Shown piece by piece: positions 23,901 through 32,285 of a DNA stretch of 35,834 bases. The first letter of the stretch is position 1. The number at the start of each line of letters is the position of its first letter. Position numbers and translations under genes: made by a program. The stretch covers positions 1 through 35,834 of the forward strand of contig JAQYAV010000169.1 of NCBI GenBank assembly GCA_029338675.1, given 5' to 3'. The notes beneath the pieces were generated by a model, which saw only the letters and a list, made by a program, of their open reading frames with translations, was not told the DNA's origin and ran no database searches. This DNA is from Lachnospiraceae bacterium (GTDB taxonomy: Bacteria > Bacillota > Clostridia > Lachnospirales > Lachnospiraceae).

Positions 23901-26346
23901 TATCGCTAATTGCACCTGTTGATGGAGCAAATACAGAAACATATCCTGTCAATGTATCACCTAATCTTCCACCATCATTATCACGATAAACAACTTTATC
24001 CTGTTCAAAATCCCACATAACATTGAGCTTATCCTTACAAGCATTTAAGAACTTAACCATGTTAGATTGAGGATCCAATGCATTCTGCTTATTATCTTTT
24101 TCCTGATAAATTTTATATGCAGCTGAAACATCTTTACTAATTACAACTGGCAATCCATTTTTAACATATTTTGCCAAATCTTCATAATTTCTATATGAAA
24201 TATCATTACCGTTTAATAAAGCAACAGTCTTCAAATTACCTTCTGTTGGCTTTCCGATATCTTTACCTTCAACAACTCCTAAAGCAGCTGTACTAGTTGG
24301 ACTTGAATAATCTTTTCCTGTACTATCATATAATGGGAAACCATTACCAATCTCTAAGTTAACCATATCTCCTGAATGTGTATACATATCATATATTGGA
24401 ACAGAAGCTAACCTATCCAAATCACCACTTAAACTACGATATAATGTTGAATCACTATTAAATTCACCATGATATAATACTTCATAGTTCTTTCTTTCAT
24501 AAGCATTAGTTAAAGCTGAATTATTACCACCGACATAAACCAAATCTACATTACCATATATTTCTCTCTTGCTTGAGGCAAGTTCAGAAGAAGACATCTG
24601 AAGAAGATTAACCTGTTTTACATCAAGACCAAATGCATCAGCGATCTTAGCTTTAGATAATTCCCATTGATAATACTCACTACCCTCTAGAATCTGTTCT
24701 TTTGTCTTACCATTTATTACGTCTCTAGGGTAAATATAGTAGTTACCTTGGTCATCTCCATCTTTTGTTTTTACTTTCTTTTCCTTCTTAGGATATGTTT
24801 TACCAATTTCAAGTGCTAACTCTCTATCAATTGGATAACATGGTTGAATCTCAAGAACTGTAAACATACTTGAAGATGAACCTGTAGACGAACCACCAAT
24901 TCCTCTAAAAGTAGAAGCATTAATTAAGTCTACAATAACCTTAGCAGTACCTTTATCTTTACTTGAAAAGATTTCACTCATCTTTGAACGAGTAGTATTA
25001 AGTACATTATCATACTTTGTTTCACCCTTAGCAGTTACTAATAACTGATATAACTCAACATAGTTACATACTTCTATATCAGTAGTTCCTGACATATCAT
25101 CTGAAGCAGCAGCTCCCTTGAAATTAGCAGGATATACTATTGATTTATTAGCATAGAAAGCGTCAACAAACTTAATATAACAATCCTCTGTAATTTTGCA
25201 ACCTTTACAACTATCATCAAAAATGATCATATCGTATTGATCAAAATCAACAGAACTATCAATCTCTGACAACAACATAGTATCTAACTGAACATAGTCA
25301 GGTATATGATATCTATTATTATAACCTTTGCTCTGGAAAGTAGTTCCTGTAATATCATAGATATTATCTGCTGAAACTTCTTCTCCCTTGTTGTCATAGA
25401 ATTTATTTGTAGTAAAATCAATCTTTGTTGCTCCACCTAATAAAGCGAAAGCATTATCATGACTAGAAGTAGCATTTGAAGATACAGATAATACCTTACT
25501 TACTTTGTAATTCTTTGCACCTTCCTCAGTACTATCTTCCTTATCAGAAATTATGCTCCAATTCTTTTCAAAATTAGTACCATTAATACCTAAGTACATT
25601 GATCCATTTGCATGTCCAAAGAACTGCTCAACTGTTTGAGTACCTTTATCCCAAGCAAATGTATATCTATATGCACCCATTGGAGCAAAATACTGATCTA
25701 CAAGTGTTGTAATAAGATATTCTTCATTCTTATCATTCTTACCAGTTGTTGCCTTTGGTGCATCAATGATAAGTGGTTTGAATGAACCTACAACATATGA
25801 CTTTAATACATCCTTCAAATTCTCATCAATATCATTAGTAAATGAGAACTCGCCCTTAGCGTCATTTGAAATATAAATCAAATCTGCTTTAGAGATAGCA
25901 GCAAGATTTTCTGTATTATCTACGAAATCAGAAGGAGCAAAAAGCTTATACTCAACCTTTCCTTCTGCCATCTGCATAAGCTTACCCTCTGCATCTTTCT
26001 TTGTAGAATAAGCATTAAGCACTAATTCTTCAAATCTCTTTGTTCCACTATCTGGATCTGATACATACTTATCAAGTCCACAAGAAACACCAGAAGAACT
26101 AATCTCTACAATATGATATACAGGATCCGCATCTGTTCCCGATGCATGAGAATTAGCTATGATATTATCAATGTTTGTATAAGTATCAGCTAATGAGCCA
26201 TCGGCAAATACAACTTCGTGTGCATCAGTAAGAGTTGCTTTTCCATCCTCTCTACTTGCGTATGAGAAGGATAGAACTGACACAGCTATTGCCATGACAA
26301 GCATCGTACATAATGCAGCAATTGTAATCTTTGTATTACGCTTCAT
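20923..26346 (-). CDS. Giant secreted DUF5057-like protein of the pilus locus (1807 aa)
   Basis: An exported protein: Lys/Arg start, hydrophobic helix 7-30, cleavage likely after SYA. Three loosely similar modules each open with a strand of the type VLEIxP (YHIVEISSSG at 77, FTVLEIQPCYP at 495, VRILQIMPGDG at 955) and later contain a Rossmann-like strand (ADLIYISN 154, VDLVYVGGNNS 600, YDIVLIGASENF 1317), recalling glutamine-amidotransferase-like folds; the third ends with ITYCGAGHAKVTG (1589). Ig-like segments lie near 845-950, with DDDGNSKFD, and 1625-1807. Cys clusters are C380/C383/C389 and C993/C996 with C1037, H1046 and H1048. There is no LPXTG and no C-terminal membrane span. I recall DUF5057 proteins beside pilin genes in Lachnospiraceae, but the function is unknown. 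Last gene of the operon, 17 bases after a pilin gene. A pilus-tip or surface role is inference. Confidence 0.8.
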   Translation of the reverse strand: MKRNTKITIAALCTMLVMAIAVSVLSFSYASREDGKATLTDAHEVVFADGSLADTYTNIDNIIANSHASGTDADPVYHIVEISSSGVSCGLDKYVSDPDSGTKRFEELVLNAYSTKKDAEGKLMQMAEGKVEYKLFAPSDFVDNTENLAAISKADLIYISNDAKGEFSFTNDIDENLKDVLKSYVVGSFKPLIIDAPKATTGKNDKNEEYLITTLVDQYFAPMGAYRYTFAWDKGTQTVEQFFGHANGSMYLGINGTNFEKNWSIISDKEDSTEEGAKNYKVSKVLSVSSNATSSHDNAFALLGGATKIDFTTNKFYDNKGEEVSADNIYDITGTTFQSKGYNNRYHIPDYVQLDTMLLSEIDSSVDFDQYDMIIFDDSCKGCKITEDCYIKFVDAFYANKSIVYPANFKGAAASDDMSGTTDIEVCNYVELYQLLVTAKGETKYDNVLNTTRSKMSEIFSSKDKGTAKVIVDLINASTFRGIGGSSTGSSSSMFTVLEIQPCYPIDRELALEIGKTYPKKEKKVKTKDGDDQGNYYIYPRDVINGKTKEQILEGSEYYQWELSKAKIADAFGLDVKQVNLLQMSSSELASSKREIYGNVDLVYVGGNNSALTNAYERKNYEVLYHGEFNSDSTLYRSLSGDLDRLASVPIYDMYTHSGDMVNLEIGNGFPLYDSTGKDYSSPTSTAALGVVEGKDIGKPTEGNLKTVALLNGNDISYRNYEDLAKYVKNGLPVVISKDVSAAYKIYQEKDNKQNALDPQSNMVKFLNACKDKLNVMWDFEQDKVVYRDNDGGRLGDTLTGYVSVFAPSTGAISDNDDTKTVVTGNIDNLVALCANKNVTKSRPKLSVTSMPATYNLYDETTKLSNRNLTFKYRVSGTTNYSVKLYIDDDGNSKFDRSTENVAIGNKDTLTYKVADSFNGPLYWMIEVVDNATGLNAYTTGIAFIKSNTIEKQPVRILQIMPGDGKTKMSSGSYSGTLLQGEGGTGQNTLYFCKYCQKSLRKLVYNPVSHDLGNPRNHFETFYDAKYYDDRDTDGVCSRNVYLGLHEHTFGIVPYDSSLPFSFNGGGYGADNWEENLANEVSDLYDFDIDILYRGQFEEYANEIDEAYDVSKMTEAEKKAKIDKYKFDESSDEYAEFSTLTEVDDKVKFILKDEYKQLADQYWQWYQLMKTEKLEDKDKFVYEEKTIDITAKQAEDLFIKRLNAIVDANPNCKADHIEKDGTRQRISLKQEVDAILHDGCYSDLFSVNIMENPGGSTSIQDVHGLVKDSDTGEAKDMSIKDIYEDYIVHNDVKVKLHEEYKKYARYAAGHDWLSDCYDIVLIGASENFAGDDIKDAVALADLKSYVNNDGSLLFFHDTMSPYKDQLASVLTSTLIEDFGMDRYHMSVDSSIGEQGNYVKYVSKDDNKYFMTNLSPRSIDDPDRYSEFANDISKIADPSYNPIYYQRKYDYYLSRYAYTDFALIAGKDSNGHGNPYRYSTFKWSVASNRNQQDAKFNQKSATEYGTNAASQNNVGIVTMYPFTLSSELSISPTHSQSFVCDVEDDNLTVWYSFAGGYNGYTTNSDSNSSIYAADPRDGMNNYFIYSYGNITYCGAGHAKVTGCAKENNDERKLYINIICNSVRKSVKQPTISIYDFGKDTCGDKIKINEEGMYYTKVESDEDYTDFNFRAACDNGATLKSIRIYYDLDYSEKNTTSAYSKDENHKLIADWNSKDNPDKVESNLNVPVFRYDKDLFTRYDKDGKEIPAEYVSGTETIKTHETMLQLQQEYFDKYDGYHTYIVIEATDSKGNKVYQRLKIMLKETLFNLT

Positions 26347-26363
26347 TTTTCTACCTCCTCATT

Positions 26364-27278
26364 TTATTTCTTATTCATAACATTTTTGTTTCTAACACTA
26401 ATCTTACCATCAGTTGTAAATGTTGCATTTTTATCAACAAAATATATTCTGAAATCAACTGTAGCATCTTCACTATTAATTGAAGCAACACAACCTGTAA
26501 TCACTTTGCCTGAAACAGTTACATATGATATAGATTTAGAAAACTCATGCTTCTTTTCAGAATCACTATTTCCCAAAATAACCTTATCATTAAGATTATC
26601 CATAAATTCATACTGCTGACCATAAAACAATTTCTGACCACTAAATACAAATGAATCTATTAATGTATCTTTAACACCAATTTTATCAGTTAAAGTACCA
26701 TCTGCTTCCTTATGATTCAACAGTGTTTCTGTACCAGTTATAGCACTTTTGGCATATATTTCAGAACCACTTGTTCTCTTAGTAGAAGAATTACTAGCAT
26801 CTAATGGCACTGCACGTCTAACACCAATATTAGTAACATACAACTTCTTTGCTGAATTAAATTCGTTAAAATATTTAACCTGTGAATCAGATATTGTCTC
26901 GCCTGCTTCTAGCTGAATTCCAAATAAAGATGGATTAGCAAGAAAATCATTTTTTGTTTGTTCATCTAATACATAGAATTTTCTATCTAATGTAGCACTA
27001 ACCTCTATACCACTTCTTGCAAAAGAAATGTCATCAGCACTCTCATAACCACCTATAACAATACTCTTAGCCTGCATAATAGAATCAGTTATTCTATTGT
27101 AGGTATCTTGCGAATTTGTCTGCAATCTAACATCTGCTTTTGTTCGTTTATAATTAAATACCCCTGTTCCCATCAAACTACTAATTATAGTCATAAGTAT
27201 CGCTAATATTGCCATTGCAATAATTAACTCAACAAGAGTGAAACCACTATTATCTTTTTTCTTTTTAATCACAGTCAT
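26364..27278 (-). CDS. Prepilin-like protein, PilW/GspJ type
   Basis: A 304-aa minor-pilin-like protein. A short basic leader ends in G12, followed by FTLVELIIAMAILAILMTII, the class III signal cleaved and N-methylated by prepilin peptidase, with Glu at +5. The mature protein has a globular domain (about 50-300) with Thr/Ser-rich loops and the segment QDTYNRITDSIMQAKSIVI that follows the helix in PilW/GspJ-like pseudopilins. ATG 27278 is taken as start; a GTG one codon upstream and one two codons downstream are alternatives. It is 10 bases after the smaller pilin gene and just before the giant gene. Confidence 0.85.
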   Translation of the reverse strand: MTVIKKKKDNSGFTLVELIIAMAILAILMTIISSLMGTGVFNYKRTKADVRLQTNSQDTYNRITDSIMQAKSIVIGGYESADDISFARSGIEVSATLDRKFYVLDEQTKNDFLANPSLFGIQLEAGETISDSQVKYFNEFNSAKKLYVTNIGVRRAVPLDASNSSTKRTSGSEIYAKSAITGTETLLNHKEADGTLTDKIGVKDTLIDSFVFSGQKLFYGQQYEFMDNLNDKVILGNSDSEKKHEFSKSISYVTVSGKVITGCVASINSEDATVDFRIYFVDKNATFTTDGKISVRNKNVMNKK

Positions 27279-27288
27279 CACTCCTCAC

Positions 27289-27849
27289 TTAATTCACATT
27301 ATGACTACCATTTTTATTGATGGTAACTTTTGATAACAATGAAGAATTTTTACCATAAAACTCGAAATCACCATCACCATATACACATCTACCACTGGCA
27401 TCATAAATTATTTTTTGTCCTACGTTATCAATTAAAACTGAACCCGAACCATCGTTATATTTAATGTCTACATAAGATGTAAGACTTACGCCTTTTCCAT
27501 CTTTCCCGTTTTCAGCATCTACATAAATATCTCCTGAAGCACCAGTGTATCCACGTTTAACATAATATGATCCATCAGCATTCTTATAAACAAGAATAAT
27601 GAATCTATCAGATTTGTGAACACTTTCACCTGTTCCATCTCCATTATCATACTTACATGCTTGGTTACGGGCTCTATTTAATAAATTACTTACTTGGTTA
27701 TCTAATGTAACAGAAGCTTCTTTTGCTTTTGCAGTCTTAATATAGTTCAAGCTCAAGAATGAAACTGTCCCTAATACCATAATTATAGCGATAACAATTA
27801 TTAACTCTACTAATGAATAACCATCATTATTAACTCTTTGTCTTTTCAT
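27289..27849 (-). CDS. Prepilin-like protein, small (186 aa), GspH/PilE-like
   Basis: Leader MKRQRVNNDG then YSLVELIIVIAIIMVLGTVS, with Glu at +5 and a full hydrophobic helix. The helix continues as KAKEASVTLDNQVSNLLNRA, as in GspH/FimU-like pilins, followed by a beta-rich domain with two Gly/Asp-rich loops. By size it is the one most like a major pilin in this window, but the GspH-like helix suggests a minor or initiating subunit. The start is ATG 27849, with GAGGTG 6 bases upstream, rather than the GTG at 27858 that lies within that site. Two Cys only (one in NQACKY, one in GRCVYG), possibly a disulfide. Confidence 0.86.
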   Translation of the reverse strand: MKRQRVNNDGYSLVELIIVIAIIMVLGTVSFLSLNYIKTAKAKEASVTLDNQVSNLLNRARNQACKYDNGDGTGESVHKSDRFIILVYKNADGSYYVKRGYTGASGDIYVDAENGKDGKGVSLTSYVDIKYNDGSGSVLIDNVGQKIIYDASGRCVYGDGDFEFYGKNSSLLSKVTINKNGSHNVN

Positions 27850-27860
27850 AGTTGTCACCT

Positions 27861-30785
27861 CTATTCTACATTCTTCATCCAGTTATTGAAGCTTACTACA
27901 TCTGAATAATCAATTGTATCAATTGTTCTTGCAGTTTCACTACTACCTGGAGTAACTAATGTATCTGCCTCTTGTCTAAACAACTCAAGAATCTTCTTTG
28001 CAGCTTCATTGTTTGATAACCGACAGTTTCTTAAGAATGACATACAAGTCTGTGGACTCGCCTGAATTGTTTTAAGATTATTAGTAATATAAAGCTTTCC
28101 ACCACAAACAATTAAGCCATTAAAATGCTCTACATTACTTGCGAACTGTACATCACCTTTAGTAATTACAACACCTGTAACAGTCTTATCTCCATCATCA
28201 TCCGAAACAATAACATCACTATTAGATATCCATACGTTAGTATCTGCAGTTATCTCCTTAATGTCTGTTAATGATGAATTATAATTTGTAGATGATGTAA
28301 TCTTTGAAAAATCAAGGTACTTATTAATTGGAGTAATAATTGCATCACCAAAATCTCCATTATTAACAAGTGCATCTACATATGATTTTTCTCCTGCTTC
28401 AGCATCCTTGTAATGATCCAAATTCCACTTCACATACTCATATTCTTTACCAATTTCTTTTGAAATTGAAGAAGCTGATGTAGTAGAAGTAACATACGCA
28501 TTACCGTCGAACAATGATTTTAAATCAGTAACAGCATCACTAGTCTTAATTGAGAATTTTGTTTCCTCTTTTGAAGTAATTGCACCACTTGAATAAATCT
28601 TTGATTTTCCTTTAGGTAACACAATCTGTCCAAGCTTGAAATCTTCAAAATTACCAATATCAACTAAATACTCTTTAATTGAACTTGTTGTACTATTTAA
28701 TTCATTTGAATAATCTTCAATAAATGAAGCCGCATATGATTCTGGACTAGTATTATCACTGATTAATAATTTTGTTTCGTCACTTAATATACCAGCATAA
28801 TTCTTTAATTCCTTATAAGCTTTCTCAAAGTGTAAATAGAAATATTTCTTTCCAGAAACGCTTTGCATAATACATGGTATCTTGTCATCAAATACCTTCT
28901 TAGGGAAATACTTTTCAAATAATGCAGATCCCTTTAATCCATCACATAATATTGCTTCGTAATAATCTCCTAACTCAGGGTCTGGAGTTGCAGCCTTTTC
29001 AGGCATTGTTTTGTAAGTAACAGGAACGTATGCTTTCTGGTTTGCAGCACTTGAAATACTTTCACCAGTCTTATAATCTCTTATAAATACTGTATCTTTA
29101 CTGCCATCAGCCTTTTCAATACTTTCCTTAGGATTATATTCATATGTCTGAGTAACACCATCTTCACTAGTAACAACATTACCCTCAACATCATATAAAT
29201 TTACATTTGAAGTAGTTCCATCAGCAAGCTTTCTCTTTTCTTCAAAAGAAGCACTTGAATCTCTATCTACTTTCTTTGAAAGCTCAATGTAAGATCTACC
29301 AGCTAAGAACAAATTATCAGTTAATGAAAAATCTAAATCTGACTTCTCACCATTAACAATAATTGCACTACTGTTATAATGACCTCTGTTTCGCTTTACT
29401 GTTTCACCAGCATCATCTTTCTCTTCAATAACAAAATCATCAGCATTTACTGTTGAGATATATTCTCTTGTATCTTTAGTAGTACTATCTCCATAACCAT
29501 AATATCCACCATTTAATACAAATTTTGAACCAGCAGCATTAAGCTCTGTATCATCTCTTACATATAAATCACCTTTGATAATTGCAGAAGATCCAGAATA
29601 AATTGGATTCTTTTTAGTAGTATCATCTGAACTATATGTTTTTGAACTAAATCCACCTAATACAATGTTATCTGCCCATATCTCAGATACACTTGTAAGC
29701 TTACCATTTCTACTATTAACAGATAATGTACCTCTGTCCATTACTGCTATTGTACCTGGAACTATTACTCTATCTGCGATAATAGAAACATCTGAATGCT
29801 GGATATAAAGTCCTGAATACATACTGTTGGCATTTTCACCATCAAAGTATTTTGCAGCACTTCCTCTATACTTAGAATCAAATGCATTGTAGTAATCATT
29901 TCTTGTTGAATTCTTTACTTTAGAAGTAACAGGAATATGCTTATACTTGCTATATATAGCATCTGCACCTGGTAACGTAGTTTCTTGTTTTGCTGTATCA
30001 TCATACATTGTTACATTATACTTCTTGTTGTAAAAGTCGTTTGCAGCGTATAAGTTACCGTTAATTGTAAGTGGAGTTAACGGCTGATTAACCTCAACAC
30101 CCATATCAGCAATCATTGCATAATTAAATAAGTTTGAATAATCTGAATTAGTTGAGTTGAATATAACCTTGAAATCAGGTCTACCAATAACGATATCAGC
30201 TGAAAGAGTCTGTGTAAATGTTCCATTTGCAACTGACTTCTTGTATTCCTGAGTTCTATTTAGTGTAATATTCTTAAGAATAACTGTTTTTATATTACCA
30301 GATTCTTTCTCATATTCAATTAATAACTTACTTGGATCAAATTTTACAGTATCATTTGTAATAAACTTTTCTATTCTAGATTTAGCAAGTGCATCACTAG
30401 AATAGTATGAGCCTGCCGATGCTGAACAGAAAAGCTCAATGAATTTATCAGCAAACATATCCTGACATTCATCATCTTTAAGTGTAACGTACATCTTCTT
30501 GTCAGCATCATAATAAGTCATATGTTCAACAGTATAAATATATGCTTCTCTAATACTATCCATTGTATCAGAACCTACACCAGCATATACCTCATTCATA
30601 GCCTGCTCTACATAGTAATAATTGTTTTTTGAATTTAGATCTTGAAACTTAAGCTTATATGCATATCCAGCTGCCGATAACAAGGAACCAACAATAATTG
30701 CCAAAAATGCTAAAGCTACAATTACCATTACAATACTAGAGCCGCTATTATTAAGTTTTCTTAGTTTTTTTCTTAATTTCTTCAA
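27861..30785 (-). CDS. Very large PilX/GspK-like prepilin protein (974 aa)
   Basis: N terminus with seven basic residues, then NNSG15 followed by SSIVMVIVALAFLAIIVGSL: a class III signal with hydrophobic helix but Val/Met rather than Glu at +5, as in GspK and many PilX-like proteins. The 930-residue exported part has alternating short strands and glycine (VPGTIAVMDRGTLSVNS, AIIKGDLYVRDDTELNA, FVLNGGYYGYG, and near the end VVITKGDVQFASN), which look like beta-helix or bactofilin-type turns. No other domain is recognised. Start is a TTG at 30785 with GGGGG 8 bases upstream, directly after the preceding stop; no ATG is available without losing the leader. Far longer than ordinary PilX (about 200 aa) or GspK (about 330). 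Confidence 0.82.
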   Translation of the reverse strand: MKKLRKKLRKLNNSGSSIVMVIVALAFLAIIVGSLLSAAGYAYKLKFQDLNSKNNYYYVEQAMNEVYAGVGSDTMDSIREAYIYTVEHMTYYDADKKMYVTLKDDECQDMFADKFIELFCSASAGSYYSSDALAKSRIEKFITNDTVKFDPSKLLIEYEKESGNIKTVILKNITLNRTQEYKKSVANGTFTQTLSADIVIGRPDFKVIFNSTNSDYSNLFNYAMIADMGVEVNQPLTPLTINGNLYAANDFYNKKYNVTMYDDTAKQETTLPGADAIYSKYKHIPVTSKVKNSTRNDYYNAFDSKYRGSAAKYFDGENANSMYSGLYIQHSDVSIIADRVIVPGTIAVMDRGTLSVNSRNGKLTSVSEIWADNIVLGGFSSKTYSSDDTTKKNPIYSGSSAIIKGDLYVRDDTELNAAGSKFVLNGGYYGYGDSTTKDTREYISTVNADDFVIEEKDDAGETVKRNRGHYNSSAIIVNGEKSDLDFSLTDNLFLAGRSYIELSKKVDRDSSASFEEKRKLADGTTSNVNLYDVEGNVVTSEDGVTQTYEYNPKESIEKADGSKDTVFIRDYKTGESISSAANQKAYVPVTYKTMPEKAATPDPELGDYYEAILCDGLKGSALFEKYFPKKVFDDKIPCIMQSVSGKKYFYLHFEKAYKELKNYAGILSDETKLLISDNTSPESYAASFIEDYSNELNSTTSSIKEYLVDIGNFEDFKLGQIVLPKGKSKIYSSGAITSKEETKFSIKTSDAVTDLKSLFDGNAYVTSTTSASSISKEIGKEYEYVKWNLDHYKDAEAGEKSYVDALVNNGDFGDAIITPINKYLDFSKITSSTNYNSSLTDIKEITADTNVWISNSDVIVSDDDGDKTVTGVVITKGDVQFASNVEHFNGLIVCGGKLYITNNLKTIQASPQTCMSFLRNCRLSNNEAAKKILELFRQEADTLVTPGSSETARTIDTIDYSDVVSFNNWMKNVE

Positions 30786-32270
30786 CTAATTATCCCCCTT
30801 TGCTCCAGTAAGAATTACCTTGTAGCCATCCTTATCTTGATTTATCATCTCAACTCTAACAGCACTAAACTTAGCATCTCTACCCTCATCATCCTTTACT
30901 GTATGTAACCATGAAGAATCAACACTTGCCATATTGATATTACCAACACCCTTCTTGCTACTTGTTTGCTTGAATGCATCAGGTGCAGAAGATGTAGTCA
31001 AATCCACATTAAAAATATCATTACTGATATTTGTGTAAACATCAAATTGTTTACATTGTGAATCGCTACCTCTGCTTAAACAAATCCTAACCTTACCAGT
31101 GCTTGTAGCTTCTGATGACTGATAAAAATTAACACCTGTTCTTCCGTATGTGGAACTATCACCTCTAGCTCCAACTACCTTCATCTCATCACTTACAGGT
31201 TTATATAAATATACTCTTGCACCATCTACATAATTCTCAACCATTAAATAGTCATCTACTGCGTATGATACAACTTTGCCTGAAGCTTCATTCTTTACAT
31301 CAACTGTAAATGGCTGATATTCAAGATATACAGCTGGACACTCATCCATCTTAAACACTTGATAATATGGTTCATACTCAACAAGTGGATTCATACTCTT
31401 AAAATAATCGTATCCACTATAATAATATACATCAACAGCTACTTCATAAGCCTTTTTACCATCAACAGTAATCTCATTAATGTAAACCTTAGTAAGCTTC
31501 TTTAATGAATTAACAAAGTTAACACTATTCAAAACGTTATCATTTTCTTTATGTAACATTGCCTGTTTCCAAGTTTCGTAAGCGTTAGTTTTTAAATACT
31601 CCATAGCCATAGAGTAATACTTTGCTTCAGCTTCTTTATCAAAGTTTGAAGCAATACCTGGAATAATAGCAACTCTACTTGAATCTAAATCTGTCATATT
31701 ACCAATTTTTAATTCATTAGGGTTATTAATTGTTTCAGTAGCACTTTGACATACAATACTAGTTGGAAATCCATCTGCATCATATTTTACAATACTTCCA
31801 TCATCAGCTAAAGAATAACCCGACAAGACGTCTGCCGATGTTGCATCATATTTTACACGATAACAATTACCGGAAAATGTCTTACTAGATACAACATATG
31901 GCAAATCATCTAAATATGCAACCTTAGTATATCTTTCTTTATCTGAGCCAAGTGAAACAACACCTGCATCATATTTACTAGCATGATATGTTACATTAGC
32001 TATTGCTGTGCCTGATTCATCAACAAGTGAACATGTTTTTGTATATGCTGTCTTACTATAGCTTGCATCTAACTCTGTTGCAGTTTTGCTCTTAACATCT
32101 TCCATAAACTTCGAAGCATTGTCATTTACATACTGTTGAAGCTTCGATCTACGATTTACTTTAACTGTTTGAGCTAATTGATTAATAATTGGAGTAACAA
32201 GTAAAGTTAATATTGCAATGGCAACTACTATTTCGATTAAACTAAAACCTTTATTGTTTTTTTTGGCCAT
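30786..32270 (-). CDS. Prepilin-like protein, PilV/GspI type, enlarged (494 aa)
   Basis: Leader MAKKNNKG then FSLIEIVVAIAILTLLVTPI, with Glu at +5; the P-I break after the helix and QTVKVNRRSKLQQYVNDNA are like PilV/GspI-group minor pilins. The exported part is unusually large and beta-rich, without further recognised motif; Cys is scarce (about five). ATG 32270 has GAGGGTG 7 bases upstream; an upstream GTG at 32279 lies within that site. Sixteen bases after pilO, so clearly co-transcribed. Confidence 0.85.
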   Translation of the reverse strand: MAKKNNKGFSLIEIVVAIAILTLLVTPIINQLAQTVKVNRRSKLQQYVNDNASKFMEDVKSKTATELDASYSKTAYTKTCSLVDESGTAIANVTYHASKYDAGVVSLGSDKERYTKVAYLDDLPYVVSSKTFSGNCYRVKYDATSADVLSGYSLADDGSIVKYDADGFPTSIVCQSATETINNPNELKIGNMTDLDSSRVAIIPGIASNFDKEAEAKYYSMAMEYLKTNAYETWKQAMLHKENDNVLNSVNFVNSLKKLTKVYINEITVDGKKAYEVAVDVYYYSGYDYFKSMNPLVEYEPYYQVFKMDECPAVYLEYQPFTVDVKNEASGKVVSYAVDDYLMVENYVDGARVYLYKPVSDEMKVVGARGDSSTYGRTGVNFYQSSEATSTGKVRICLSRGSDSQCKQFDVYTNISNDIFNVDLTTSSAPDAFKQTSSKKGVGNINMASVDSSWLHTVKDDEGRDAKFSAVRVEMINQDKDGYKVILTGAKGDN

Positions 32271-32285
32271 GCGTTTCACCCTCTC

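Noticed and set aside
27289-32270. Type II secretion system instead of pilus
   Set aside because: GspI/J/H/K-like assignments would fit a pseudopilus, but there is no outer membrane in this lineage, no secretin or GspL/M, and PilM-PilN-PilO are pilus-type; the motor genes that would decide lie outside the window, so this alternative is not fully excluded.
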